DNA from: an uncultured Bacilli bacterium
GTDB lineage: Bacteria > Bacillota_I > Bacilli_A > RF39 > UBA660
DNA: 64,000 bases
Direction: 5' to 3'
NCBI GenBank assembly: GCA_947631135.1
Contig: CANRKE010000001.1
Location: forward strand, 1 to 64,000
Below, piece by piece: positions 18,183 to 26,733 of this stretch. How positions within the stretch are numbered: position 1 is the stretch's first letter; every line of letters begins with the position of its first letter. The notes under the pieces were generated by a model that searched no databases, was not told the origin of the DNA, and saw only the letters and a program-made list of their open reading frames with translations. The translations under genes were made by a program, and so were the position numbers.

Positions 18183-18368
18183 TTACCAGCTAGACTTTTT
18201 AACACCAGGAATTTGTCCCTTAGATGCTAATTCTCTAAAGCAAATACGACATAATTTAAATTTGCTCATAACAGCATGTGGTCTTCCACATCTTTCACAT
18301 CTTGTGTATTCACGAACTTTATATTTTGGCTTTCTTTGAGCTTTTATAATCATACTTTTTTTTGCCAT
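18183..18368 (-). CDS. rpsN: 30S ribosomal protein S14, zinc type
   Basis: 61 aa, the short form, with two Cys-x2-Cys pairs (CERC and CRIC) that bind zinc. It lies between rplE and rpsH as usual. Confidence 0.97.
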   Translation of the reverse strand: MAKKSMIIKAQRKPKYKVREYTRCERCGRPHAVMSKFKLCRICFRELASKGQIPGVKKSSW

Positions 18369-18390
18369 CTATTTTTCCTCCTTAATAAGA

Positions 18391-18930
18391 CTACTTCTTA
18401 AAAGGAATTCCAATTCCATTTAATAAGTCAAATGCTTCTTCATCAGTCTTAGCTGTTGTAACGATTACTATATCCATACCACGTACTTTAACAACATCGT
18501 CAAATACAATTTCAGAAAATATTAATTGTTCTTTAATTCCTAATGTATAATTACCACGTCCATCAAAACTTTTTCTAGATACTCCTCTAAAATCCTTAAC
18601 ACGAGGAAGAGAAATACTAATTAGTTTTTCAAGGAAATTATACATATTATCTCCACGTAAAGTTACTTTGCATCCGATTGCTTGACCTTCTCTTACTTTA
18701 AATCCAGCTATTGATTTTTTAGCTCTAGTTATAATTGGTTTTTGACCTGTAATCAATGCTAGATCATGCACTGCTGCATCAATTAATTTTGAATTTGTTG
18801 TAGCGTCACCTACACCCATATTAACGACAATTTTTTCTATTTTAGGAACTTCCATAACTGATGAATAGTTATGTTTTTCTTTTAAACTAGGAACAATCTC
18901 ATTTAAATATTTTTCTTTTAGGCGGTTCAT
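18391..18930 (-). CDS. rplE: 50S ribosomal protein L5
   Basis: 5S rRNA-binding protein of the central protuberance, 179 aa. Typical blocks are KIVVNMGVGDAT, RAKKSIAGFKVREG and the C-terminal DIVIVTTAKTDEEA. Confidence 0.97.
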   Translation of the reverse strand: MNRLKEKYLNEIVPSLKEKHNYSSVMEVPKIEKIVVNMGVGDATTNSKLIDAAVHDLALITGQKPIITRAKKSIAGFKVREGQAIGCKVTLRGDNMYNFLEKLISISLPRVKDFRGVSRKSFDGRGNYTLGIKEQLIFSEIVFDDVVKVRGMDIVIVTTAKTDEEAFDLLNGIGIPFKK

Positions 18931-18949
18931 AAATTACCCTCCTTCTTTC

Positions 18950-19258
18950 CTATGCTAATTTTGAATTAGATTTTTTTGTTACTCTTACTTTTTTACCATC
19001 TTTATCTAATTCTTTTCCAATTCTTGTTCTTTTATTTTCTTTTGGATCATAGATCATTACATTAGATGCATGTATAGGTGCTTCTACTTCTACTTTTCCA
19101 CCTTCTACACCAGCTCTAGGTTTAATATGTTTTGTAACCATATTAATTCCTTCGACAACTACTTTGTTGTTGCGTCTATCTGTAGCGATTATTTTTCCAA
19201 CTTTATTTTTATCTTTACCAGCAATAACAATAACTTTGTCATCTTTTTTTAAGTACAT
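18950..19258 (-). CDS. rplX: 50S ribosomal protein L24
   Basis: Assembly initiator with a KOW motif (KVIVIAGKDKNKVGKI near residues 8-23) and the EGINMVTKHIKP block. 102 aa. Confidence 0.97.
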   Translation of the reverse strand: MYLKKDDKVIVIAGKDKNKVGKIIATDRRNNKVVVEGINMVTKHIKPRAGVEGGKVEVEAPIHASNVMIYDPKENKRTRIGKELDKDGKKVRVTKKSNSKLA

Positions 19259-19279
19259 ATTTTTTTCCTCCTTTTAAGG

Positions 19280-19648
19280 CTAAATTACTTCTTTTGCAAG
19301 AGATACAATTCTCATGAAGTCTTTATCCCTAAGTTCACGAGCTACTGGACCTAAAACACGTGTTCCTACTGGAGATTTATCATCTTTAATAATAACGCAT
19401 GCATTATCATCAAATTTGATATAACTTCCATCTTTACGTCTTGCTCCAGCTTTGCTTCTTACAACTACTGCTTTAACAACTTTTCCTTTTCCAATTGTTC
19501 CACCTGGGATAGCTTTTTTTACAGTTCCTACAACTATATCACCAATACCTCCAGTTTTAACTTTACTTCCTCCTAATACACGGATAACCATAAGTTCTTT
19601 TGCACCAGAGTTATCAGCAACTTTTAATATACTTTGTTGTTGAATCAT
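19280..19648 (-). CDS. rplN: 50S ribosomal protein L14
   Basis: 122 aa of typical sequence. It begins MIQQQSILKVADNSGAKE and contains GTRVLGPVARELRDK, the intersubunit bridge region. Confidence 0.97.
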   Translation of the reverse strand: MIQQQSILKVADNSGAKELMVIRVLGGSKVKTGGIGDIVVGTVKKAIPGGTIGKGKVVKAVVVRSKAGARRKDGSYIKFDDNACVIIKDDKSPVGTRVLGPVARELRDKDFMRIVSLAKEVI

Positions 19649-19678
19649 TCCTGTAATCCTCCTTCCAGCTAATACCTA

Positions 19679-19936
19679 TTATAATATTACTGCTTTTTCA
19701 ATTACTTCTACTAATTCATATCTTTTAGTTTTAGATAATGGTCTTGTAAAAGCAATTCTTACTCTGTCACCAATGTTTGCTTCATTGTTTTCGTCATGTG
19801 CAGCATACTTTTTAGAATATTTTACTCTTTTTCCATATTTTGGATCTTTTTTATATGTTTCAACTAATACTGATATTGTTTTATCACTTTTGTTGCTTAC
19901 GACAGTTCCAATTAATTCACGTCTTTTTCTTTCCAT
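19679..19936 (-). CDS. rpsQ: 30S ribosomal protein S17
   Basis: 85-aa OB-fold protein. It has RRELIGTVVSNKSDKTISV and the central KKYAAHDENN motif. Confidence 0.97.
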   Translation of the reverse strand: MERKRRELIGTVVSNKSDKTISVLVETYKKDPKYGKRVKYSKKYAAHDENNEANIGDRVRIAFTRPLSKTKRYELVEVIEKAVIL

Positions 19937-19942
19937 AAACGC

Positions 19943-20146
19943 CTAGTCCTCCCTTTCTTCAAGTTCACGTTCTCTTAATATAGTTTTTAAACGTGCAACT
20001 GTTTTTCTTAATTCTTTAATTCTTGAAGGTTTTTCTAATGTACCGTTCGCTTTTTGGAAACGTAAATTAAACAATTCTTCTGTGCATTCTGAAATTTTCT
20101 TATTTATTTCTTCAGTGGTTAAATTTCTAATTTCATTAACCTTCAT
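19943..20146 (-). CDS. rpmC: 50S ribosomal protein L29
   Basis: 67 aa, a two-helix protein near the tunnel exit, with LFNLRFQKANGTLEKPSRIKE. I start at the ATG at 20146, 1 nt after the rplP stop, with GGTGG just upstream. The longer open frame reaches back into rplP. Confidence 0.96.
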   Translation of the reverse strand: MKVNEIRNLTTEEINKKISECTEELFNLRFQKANGTLEKPSRIKELRKTVARLKTILRERELEERED

Positions 20147-20147
20147 A

Positions 20148-20567
20148 TTACTCACCACCATTTTCCTTTTTAACAAATTTACATTTGATTGGTAGTTTAT
20201 GGCTTGCAAGTCTTAAGGCTTCACGTGCAACTTCTTCGCTGACTTCATCAATTTCAAACATGATTTTACCTTCTTTGACTACTGCAACCCATTCTTCTAC
20301 ATTACCTTTACCTTTACCCATACGAGTTTCTAATGGTTGTTTTGTAAGAGCAAGGTGTGGAAATATATTAATCCAAACTTTACCACCACGTTTCATGTAA
20401 CGAGTCATGGCAATACGAGCTGCTTCTATTTGTCTTCCTGTTATCCATGCCCCTTCTTTTGCCATAAGACCATATGAACCAAAATGTAATTCTGTATTAC
20501 CTTTTGCTTTACCTTCATAACTTAATCTATGTGGCTTTCTGTATTTAGTTCTTTTTGGCATTAACAT
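20148..20567 (-). CDS. rplP: 50S ribosomal protein L16
   Basis: 139 aa. The MPKRTKYRKPHR start region and GKGKGNVEEWVAVVKEGK identify it. The ATG at 20567 has GGGAGG 8 nt upstream. A start at 20561 (MPKR) is possible but less well spaced. Its start overlaps the rpsC tail by 23 nt, indicating translational coupling. Confidence 0.96.
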   Translation of the reverse strand: MLMPKRTKYRKPHRLSYEGKAKGNTELHFGSYGLMAKEGAWITGRQIEAARIAMTRYMKRGGKVWINIFPHLALTKQPLETRMGKGKGNVEEWVAVVKEGKIMFEIDEVSEEVAREALRLASHKLPIKCKFVKKENGGE

Positions 20568-21222
20568 TTTTATTACCTCCCTTATTTTCTTTTGAAGGAA
20601 GTATTTCACCTTTGTAAATCCATACCTTTACACCAATTTTACCATAAGTAGTATCAGCTTCACTTATTGCATAATCTATATCAGCTCTAAGTGTGTGTAG
20701 AGGTGTATTACCTTCTGAGTAACCTTCACTACGAGCCATATCAGCTCCACCTAAACGTCCTGAAACTAAAGTTTTAATTCCTTTTGCTCCAGCTTTCATA
20801 GTGTTTCTAATTGCTCTTTTTTGAGCATTTCTAAATGAAACTCTGTTTTCGATTTGATGAGCTATATTATCAGCAACTAATTTAGCAACCAAATCAGGTT
20901 TTTTAATTTCCATAATAGAAATTGTAATATTTTCATTGACTAACTTACTTAATTCATTTTTAAGTTTTTCAACATCTTCTCCACCATGTCCAATTATGAC
21001 ACCAGGTTTTGATGTATTTATAGTCACTTCGCATGATTTTTCATTTCTTTCAATAATAATTGAAGCAACACCAGCATCTTTTAATTTTTTATCTAAATAT
21101 TTACGAATTTTAATATCGTTATTTAAATATTTAGCAAAATCTTTTTTAGATGCATACCATTTAGACTCCCAATCTTTATTGATACCAATTCTAAATCCAT
21201 TTGGATTGACTTTTTGTCCCAT
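20545..21222 (-). CDS. rpsC: 30S ribosomal protein S3
   Basis: mRNA-entry protein, 225 aa. It has MGQKVNPNGFRIGI, a KH domain with VIIGHGGEDVEKL, and the GRLGGADMARSEGYSEG signature. The Asn/Lys-rich tail overlaps rplP. Confidence 0.97.
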   Translation of the reverse strand: MGQKVNPNGFRIGINKDWESKWYASKKDFAKYLNNDIKIRKYLDKKLKDAGVASIIIERNEKSCEVTINTSKPGVIIGHGGEDVEKLKNELSKLVNENITISIMEIKKPDLVAKLVADNIAHQIENRVSFRNAQKRAIRNTMKAGAKGIKTLVSGRLGGADMARSEGYSEGNTPLHTLRADIDYAISEADTTYGKIGVKVWIYKGEILPSKENKGGNKNVNAKKN

Positions 21223-21234
21223 TAGTATACCTCC

Positions 21235-21573
21235 TTATTTTGTTTTATAACCTACAACTATAGTTATATGACTTGTTCTTTTATCATGACGATCAATATG
21301 ACTTCTTGAACCAAATCTAATTCTTTTTAGAACAGGTCCACAATCAACATATGCTTCTTTAACATATAATTTTGATACGTCCATTCCTAAATTGTTATCT
21401 GCATTTGCAACAGCAGAAGTTAACACTTTTTTAATTATTCTTGATGATTTTTTATTTTTATTATCCAATATTTGTTCTGCTTCACTAACACTTTTACCAC
21501 GAATTAAATCGATAACTAAACGTGTTTTTCTAGGAGCAGTTAATATAGTTTTTGCACTTGCTTTTGCGTCCAT
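21235..21573 (-). CDS. rplV: 50S ribosomal protein L22
   Basis: Tunnel-wall protein with the long beta-hairpin, 112 aa. It has PRKTRLVIDLIRGK and the GPVLKRIRFGSRSHIDRH loop. The ATG at 21573 is well spaced from GGGAGGATG. The upstream in-frame ATG at 21582 is part of that binding site. Confidence 0.96.
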   Translation of the reverse strand: MDAKASAKTILTAPRKTRLVIDLIRGKSVSEAEQILDNKNKKSSRIIKKVLTSAVANADNNLGMDVSKLYVKEAYVDCGPVLKRIRFGSRSHIDRHDKRTSHITIVVGYKTK

Positions 21574-21591
21574 TATAAGCATCCTCCCTAA

Positions 21592-21864
21592 CTATTTTTT
21601 ATTTTTGTCATCGCCATGTCCACCAAATTTACGTGTTGGAGAGAATTCACCTAGTTTATGTCCTACCATATCTTCAGTTACATATACAGGTATAAATTCT
21701 TTACCATTATGTACCGCAAATGTGTGACCAACAAATTCAGGATAAATTGTTGAACGGCGTGACCATGTTTTAATTACTTGTTTTTTCCCAGATTCGTTCA
21801 TTTCATTGACTCTTTTTAGTAATTTTTTAAATACATAAGGTCCTTTTTTTAAACTTCTTGCCAT
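21592..21864 (-). CDS. rpsS: 30S ribosomal protein S19
   Basis: 90-aa head protein. It begins MARSLKKGPYV and contains TWSRRSTIYPEFVGHTFAVH and the GEFSPTR C-terminal motif. Confidence 0.97.
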   Translation of the reverse strand: MARSLKKGPYVFKKLLKRVNEMNESGKKQVIKTWSRRSTIYPEFVGHTFAVHNGKEFIPVYVTEDMVGHKLGEFSPTRKFGGHGDDKNKK

Positions 21865-21881
21865 ACTTTACTCATCCTTTC

Positions 21882-22715
21882 CTATTTTTTCTTACGGCGA
21901 CTAACTATCAATTTGTCAGAAGCTTTATTTTTCTTACGAGTTTTATAACCAAGTGCTGGTTTACCCCAAGGAGTAAGAGGTCCTTTTCTCCCGATTGGAG
22001 CTCTACCTTCACCACCACCATGAGGGTGATCATTAGGGTTCATAACAGAACCACGTACTGTTGGTCTAACACCCATGTGACGTTTACGTCCTGCTTTTCC
22101 TACATGTACTAGTTCGTGATCAAGATTTCCTACACCACCAATAGTTGCATAACATGTTCCAAGTATTAATCTTGTTTCTCCACTTTCTAGTCTTACCATA
22201 ACGTATTTATCTTCACGTCCTAGTATTTGAGCACTTGCTCCTGCACTACGTGCGATTTGTCCACCTTTTCCTGGTTTTAATTCAATATTATGAATTATAG
22301 TACCAACAGGAATATTTGATAGTGGTAATGCATTACCTATTTTGATATCTGCATTTTCGCCACTCATTATTTTGTCTCCTACCTTTAATCCGTTAGGAGC
22401 TATTATGTATCTTTTTTCTCCATCTACATATTTTATTAAAGCAATGTTAGCTGTTCTATTTGGATCGTATTCAATAGATGAGACAACACCTTCAATATTT
22501 AATTTATTTCTTTTGAAATCAATTACACGATATTTTCTTTTTGCCCCACCACCTTGGTGACGAACAGTAATTCTACCTTGGTTATTACGACCTGCATTTT
22601 TGTTTAATGATACTACTAGACTTTTTTCAGGAGTTGATTTTGTTATTTCATCATTAATCAGTCTACTCATTCCACGAGTACCATTAGTAATTGGTTTTAA
22701 TTTTCTAACTGGCAT
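21882..22715 (-). CDS. rplB: 50S ribosomal protein L2
   Basis: 277-aa protein required for peptidyl transferase activity. It has RNNQGRITVRHQGGG, the NPNDHPHGGGEGR region with its critical His, and the RRKKK tail. Confidence 0.98.
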   Translation of the reverse strand: MPVRKLKPITNGTRGMSRLINDEITKSTPEKSLVVSLNKNAGRNNQGRITVRHQGGGAKRKYRVIDFKRNKLNIEGVVSSIEYDPNRTANIALIKYVDGEKRYIIAPNGLKVGDKIMSGENADIKIGNALPLSNIPVGTIIHNIELKPGKGGQIARSAGASAQILGREDKYVMVRLESGETRLILGTCYATIGGVGNLDHELVHVGKAGRKRHMGVRPTVRGSVMNPNDHPHGGGEGRAPIGRKGPLTPWGKPALGYKTRKKNKASDKLIVSRRKKK

Positions 22716-22736
22716 AATTATCCTCCTTGTCTAACA

Positions 22737-23021
22737 TTAGTCGAAATTAATTTCATTACCTTCGGCTAATTTAACAATTGCTTTTTTGTATTTTGAAGTT
22801 TTATATGGTGTTCTACCATATCTTTTATTTTTAGGTTTAACGTTTATAGTGTTTACTTCACTAACTTTAACGTTAAATATTTTTTCAATAGCTTGTTTTA
22901 TTTCAATTTTATTTGCTTTTGTACTAACTTTAAAAGTATATGAATTTTCTTGATCTTTTAAGTTTGTACTTTTTTCTGTTACTATTGGAGCAATAATGAT
23001 ATTTCTATAATGATTCATCAT
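22737..23021 (-). CDS. rplW: 50S ribosomal protein L23
   Basis: 94-aa tunnel-exit protein, the docking site for trigger factor and SRP. It has IIIAPIVTEKSTNLK and KKRYGRTPYKTSKYKKA. The first ATG overlaps the rplD stop by 1 nt, with GGAGGTG 8 nt upstream. Confidence 0.97.
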   Translation of the reverse strand: MMNHYRNIIIAPIVTEKSTNLKDQENSYTFKVSTKANKIEIKQAIEKIFNVKVSEVNTINVKPKNKRYGRTPYKTSKYKKAIVKLAEGNEINFD

Positions 23022-23647
23022 TATTTAAGCACCTCCTCAATTTGTTTAATTGCATCTTTTTCAACTAACATAATATCTGAATTTACGATGTCTAATGTAT
23101 TTATTTCATCTGGTAATAATATTAATACATTTGTTAAATTTCTAGATGCTAATATTAATTTTTCATCTAATTCTGATACTACTATTAATAGTTTTTTATC
23201 TGCTAATTTTAAATCCTCTAATATTTTAACGAAGTCTTTAGTTTTACCACTTTCACATTTTATACTATCAATTGCAAATAATTCTTTATCAGTATATTTA
23301 TATGATAGTGCAGAAAGTAAAGCTAATCTTCTTTCTTTTTTGTTCATTTTTTTCTTGTAACTTCTTGGTGTAGGTCCAAATACTGTTGCTCCACCTCTAA
23401 ATTGTGTAGCACGTATACTACCTTGTCTTGCACGACCTGTTTCTTTTTGACGCCATGGTTTTCTTCCACCACCGCTTATTTCACTACGTCCTTTAGTTTT
23501 TGCTGTTCCTTGTCTTAGACTTGCTAATGAAAGTACTAAATGATTATGTAATACTGCATCATTTTTTTCTATATTCCAAATTTTATCATCAATGCTTATG
23601 CTTTCTAATGTTTCACCTTTTTGATTTAAAAGAGATATTTTACTCAT
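23021..23647 (-). CDS. rplD: 50S ribosomal protein L4
   Basis: 208 aa. It has the extended loop RSEISGGGRKPWRQKETGRARQGSIRAP-like region (here IRATQFRGG) that lines the tunnel. In many bacteria L4 also represses the S10 operon; the leader here could be its target. Confidence 0.97.
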   Translation of the reverse strand: MSKISLLNQKGETLESISIDDKIWNIEKNDAVLHNHLVLSLASLRQGTAKTKGRSEISGGGRKPWRQKETGRARQGSIRATQFRGGATVFGPTPRSYKKKMNKKERRLALLSALSYKYTDKELFAIDSIKCESGKTKDFVKILEDLKLADKKLLIVVSELDEKLILASRNLTNVLILLPDEINTLDIVNSDIMLVEKDAIKQIEEVLK

Positions 23648-23666
23648 TCAAATTCCTCCTTATTTA

Positions 23667-24377
23667 TTATGCTTCAGTATTTTGTTCTACTGGTTCTGTA
23701 TTAGAATCGGCATTATATGATACTAATTCATTTGGAACATTTTTATTACCTTCATTTTTAACAGCAGTTTTAATCATAACTAAAGACTTTTTAGCACCTG
23801 GAACATTACCTTTTATAAGTAAGCATCCATTTTCCATATCTACACTTACAACTTCCAAATTTTGGATTGTAACTGTTTCTACACCCATGTGTCCTGGTAA
23901 TTTCTTACCTTTGAATACACGCATTGGTCTCATTGTTCCCATTGAACCTGGTCTTCTATGATAGTGAGATCCATGTCCCATAGGTCCACGACTTTGGTTG
24001 TGGCGTTTAATAACACCTTGGAACCCTTTACCTTTTGTAGTTCCTGTAACATCAACTATTTCACCAGCTTCAAATAAATCAGCATGTAATTCTTGACCTA
24101 GTTCATAGTTTGTAATGTCTACACCTCTAAACTCTCTTAAGAAGCGCTTAGGTGTAGTGTTTGCTTTTTTGAGATGACCCATTTTAGCCTTATTAGATAG
24201 AACTTCTCTTTGATCATCAAAAGCTAGTTGTATTGATTCATATCCATCGTTTTCAATTGTTTTTATTTGTGATACAACGTTAGTACCAACATAAACAACT
24301 GTAACAGGAATCAATTTACCATCTTTGTTGAAAACTTGAGTCATTCCAATCTTACGACCTAAGATTCCTTTTTTCAT
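23667..24377 (-). CDS. rplC: 50S ribosomal protein L3
   Basis: 236 aa. It begins KGILGRKIGMTQVF and contains GTTKGKGFQGVIKRH and HRRPGSMG. It is about 25 residues longer than usual because of an acidic Asn/Glu-rich C-terminal tail of unknown role. Confidence 0.97.
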   Translation of the reverse strand: MKKGILGRKIGMTQVFNKDGKLIPVTVVYVGTNVVSQIKTIENDGYESIQLAFDDQREVLSNKAKMGHLKKANTTPKRFLREFRGVDITNYELGQELHADLFEAGEIVDVTGTTKGKGFQGVIKRHNQSRGPMGHGSHYHRRPGSMGTMRPMRVFKGKKLPGHMGVETVTIQNLEVVSVDMENGCLLIKGNVPGAKKSLVMIKTAVKNEGNKNVPNELVSYNADSNTEPVEQNTEA

Positions 24378-24391
24378 TTTTCTTCCTCCTA

Positions 24392-24703
24392 TTATTTATT
24401 TATTATTTTTATTTCAACACCGCTTGGTAAATCCAAATGAGCTAACGCATCAATTGTTTCTTTACTTGGGTTATTGATGTCAATTAATCTTTTGTGAGTA
24501 CGCATTTCAAATTGTTCACGACTATCTTTGTCTTTGTGTACAGCACGTAATATTGTATATTTTTGAATTTCAGTTGGTAGTGGGATTGGCCCGCTAACTA
24601 AGCCACCAGTTCTTTTTACTGTTTCAACTATTTTGATAGCAGCTTTATCTAAAATTCTGTGATCATAAGCTTTTAGCTTAATTCTTACTTTTGTACTTGA
24701 CAT
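24392..24703 (-). CDS. rpsJ: 30S ribosomal protein S10
   Basis: 103 aa, also known as antitermination factor NusE. It has KVRIKLKAYDHRILD, SGPIPLPTE and THKRLIDI. First gene of the S10-spc-alpha block. Confidence 0.98.
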   Translation of the reverse strand: MSSTKVRIKLKAYDHRILDKAAIKIVETVKRTGGLVSGPIPLPTEIQKYTILRAVHKDKDSREQFEMRTHKRLIDINNPSKETIDALAHLDLPSGVEIKIINK

Positions 24704-24831
24704 TTCTTATCCTCCCCTCGCCTATATCTTGTATAGACTAGCTCCGAGCAAAAACCTGTACTTTTTCGGTAAGTAAATTATCAACTTAACCTGGAGTATC
24801 AGCAACCTTGCACATCCTCGCCGTCAAACAT
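24704..24831 (-). promoter_or_regulatory. S10 operon leader
   Basis: About 125 nt of untranslated leader precedes rpsJ. It contains conserved-looking blocks GGCGAGGATGTGCAAGGTTG, ACTCCAGG and TTTGCTCGGAGCTAGTCTAT, which I recall from S10 leaders of other Bacilli. It ends in GAGGGGAGGA, the rpsJ ribosome binding site. Autoregulation by a ribosomal protein is likely but inferred. Confidence 0.6.
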
Positions 24832-24836
24832 TAATA

Positions 24837-24866
24837 AGTATAACATAAAAATCCCTTAAAAATCAA
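24837..24866 (-). promoter_or_regulatory. Promoter of the S10-spc-alpha block
   Basis: TTGATT and TATACT separated by 18 bp, upstream of the S10 leader. It probably drives all 28 genes to rplQ. Confidence 0.75.
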
Positions 24867-25115
24867 GAAAAAATTAAATATTTTTTTAAAAAATTTGTCT
24901 ATACATAATATAATTATATTTAATTTAAAAAATTATAGTATTATTTTATTTTTAATTTATTGATTTGCTTATATAATATATTTATTTTGTTTTAATGTAT
25001 ATTTTTAATATTTATACACAAAAAAGACATAATTCGACAAATTATTATTTACTAATAGATTATAATATTAGTATAATTTAAAGGCTTCACTAAAAATTTA
25101 AGGAGGAATAGTTAT

Positions 25116-25190
25116 ATGTATATTGATATGATTGAAGATGATGATCTAGAATTTTTTAATGAGTATATTCATAGATCAAGTATTTACTAA
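25116..25190 (+). CDS. Acidic 24-residue microprotein
   Basis: ATG follows AAGGAGGA at ideal spacing and encodes MYIDMIEDDDLEFFNEYIHR plus four residues, then TAA. A stem-loop with T-run follows within 5 bp. Seven acidic residues in 24 make it strongly acidic; it has no membrane segment. It lies in the about 500-bp gap between rpsJ and gpmI, divergent from the ribosomal block. AT-rich TATAAT-like boxes at about 25052 and 25072 could be its promoter. No homology was recognised. Confidence 0.5.
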   Translation: MYIDMIEDDDLEFFNEYIHRSSIY

Positions 25191-25194
25191 AAAA

Positions 25195-25217
25195 ATATAA
25201 GTTGTGGTAGCTTATAT
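25195..25217. terminator. Bidirectional terminator
   Basis: ATATAAG/CTTATAT stem with a 9-nt loop and T-runs on both strands. It serves the microprotein gene on plus and gpmI on minus; the gpmI stop codon lies in the stem. Confidence 0.75.
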
Positions 25218-26729
25218 TTTTTGTTTTTTATTTATAATTATATTTCCTGTCATTTCACTAGGTATTTCTATATTATTAATACTAAATAATGATGGAATTA
25301 TATCTGCAAGTATTCCATTTTTTACTTCATATATTGTACTACATACTATTAATGGAACTTTATTAGTTGTATGAGCTGTATATGGATTATCATCTTGGTC
25401 TAACATATATTCACTATTTCCATGATCAGCTGTTATTACTAACAATCCTTTTTTTTCTTGAACTTTATTATATATTTTTCCTATGCATTTATCTACTGCT
25501 TCAACAGCCTTTATAGTTGCGTCTAACACACCCGTATGTCCTACCATATCACAGTTTGCAAAGTTTAATATTATATAATCATATGTTTCGTTATCCATTT
25601 CTTTAATTAATACATCTGTTATTTCATATGCACTCATCTCTGGCTTTAAATCATATGTTTTTACTTTTGGTGAATCAATTAATATTTTCTTTTCTCCTTC
25701 GTAATCTATTGTTTTATTTCCATCAAAGAAGTATGTTACATGATTATATTTTTCTGTTTCAGCAATTCTCAATTGTTTTAATCCACACTTTTCAGCCCAA
25801 CTTCCAAACGTATTTTCTAAATTTTCAAGTTTAAATGCTGGGGTACTAATTACCGTATCTCTTACTCCCATCATAGTTACAACTTTTATATTATTAAATT
25901 TTTGAGTTTGAAATTCATTAAATTTTGGATTAGTAATAGCTGTTAATATTTGATTTGCTCTATCACTTCTAAAGTTAAAGAATATTAATCCATCTCCGTC
26001 TTTTATTATACCTTGTTTATCAAAAAGTGCAGGTAAAATAAACTCATCATAAGTTTCACTATTAAACGATGTATCTATATATTCTAATATATTTTGATTA
26101 GTGGAATTTTTTCCATTTATTACAGTATCATAATATAATTTTATTCTATCCCATCTGTTATCTCTATCCATCGCATAATATCTTCCTGATATAGATGCTA
26201 TCTTACCTATTTGTAATTCTTCTATTTTTGAGTTTAATAGTGTGATATATTTTTTTGCTTCACTTGGTAACGTATCTCTCCCATCTGTTATTGCATGTAT
26301 GTATACATTTTTAATATTATTAATTTTACATAATTCAAGAAGAGCATATAAGTGATTTATATGTGAATGAACTCCTCCATCACTTAATAGACCCATTAAA
26401 TGGATTGCTCCATTAGTTTTTTTTGCATGTTCAATTACACTTAATAATTCTTTATTACTAAAAAATTCTTTACTTTCTATTTTTTTATTAATTAAAACAA
26501 GTGGTTGATATACTATTCTTCCTGCTCCTATATTTAAATGTCCCACTTCACTATTTCCCATTTGACCATCAGGTAATCCTACATAATGACTACTTGCTTC
26601 TAAAAAAGCCATAGGAAAATTTTTCATAAACGTATCTAGGTTTGGTGTTGATGCAAGTTTTATTGCATTTCCTTTTTCTTCTTCTCTATATCCGAATCCA
26701 TCTAGGATTGCTAAAACAATAGGTTTCAT
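25212..26729 (-). CDS. gpmI: 2,3-bisphosphoglycerate-independent phosphoglycerate mutase
   Basis: Glycolytic interconversion of 3- and 2-phosphoglycerate. The 505 aa have the alkaline-phosphatase-like metal centre: LAILDGFG at the N-terminus, the Ser in MGNSEVGHLNIGAGR near residue 60, and the C-terminal NCDMVGHTG and ADHGNSE. It starts 4 nt after the upstream DUF4143 ATPase gene, with AGGAGAA in between, so the two are cotranscribed. Confidence 0.97.
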   Translation of the reverse strand: MKPIVLAILDGFGYREEEKGNAIKLASTPNLDTFMKNFPMAFLEASSHYVGLPDGQMGNSEVGHLNIGAGRIVYQPLVLINKKIESKEFFSNKELLSVIEHAKKTNGAIHLMGLLSDGGVHSHINHLYALLELCKINNIKNVYIHAITDGRDTLPSEAKKYITLLNSKIEELQIGKIASISGRYYAMDRDNRWDRIKLYYDTVINGKNSTNQNILEYIDTSFNSETYDEFILPALFDKQGIIKDGDGLIFFNFRSDRANQILTAITNPKFNEFQTQKFNNIKVVTMMGVRDTVISTPAFKLENLENTFGSWAEKCGLKQLRIAETEKYNHVTYFFDGNKTIDYEGEKKILIDSPKVKTYDLKPEMSAYEITDVLIKEMDNETYDYIILNFANCDMVGHTGVLDATIKAVEAVDKCIGKIYNKVQEKKGLLVITADHGNSEYMLDQDDNPYTAHTTNKVPLIVCSTIYEVKNGILADIIPSLFSINNIEIPSEMTGNIIINKKQKI

Positions 26730-26733
26730 TATA

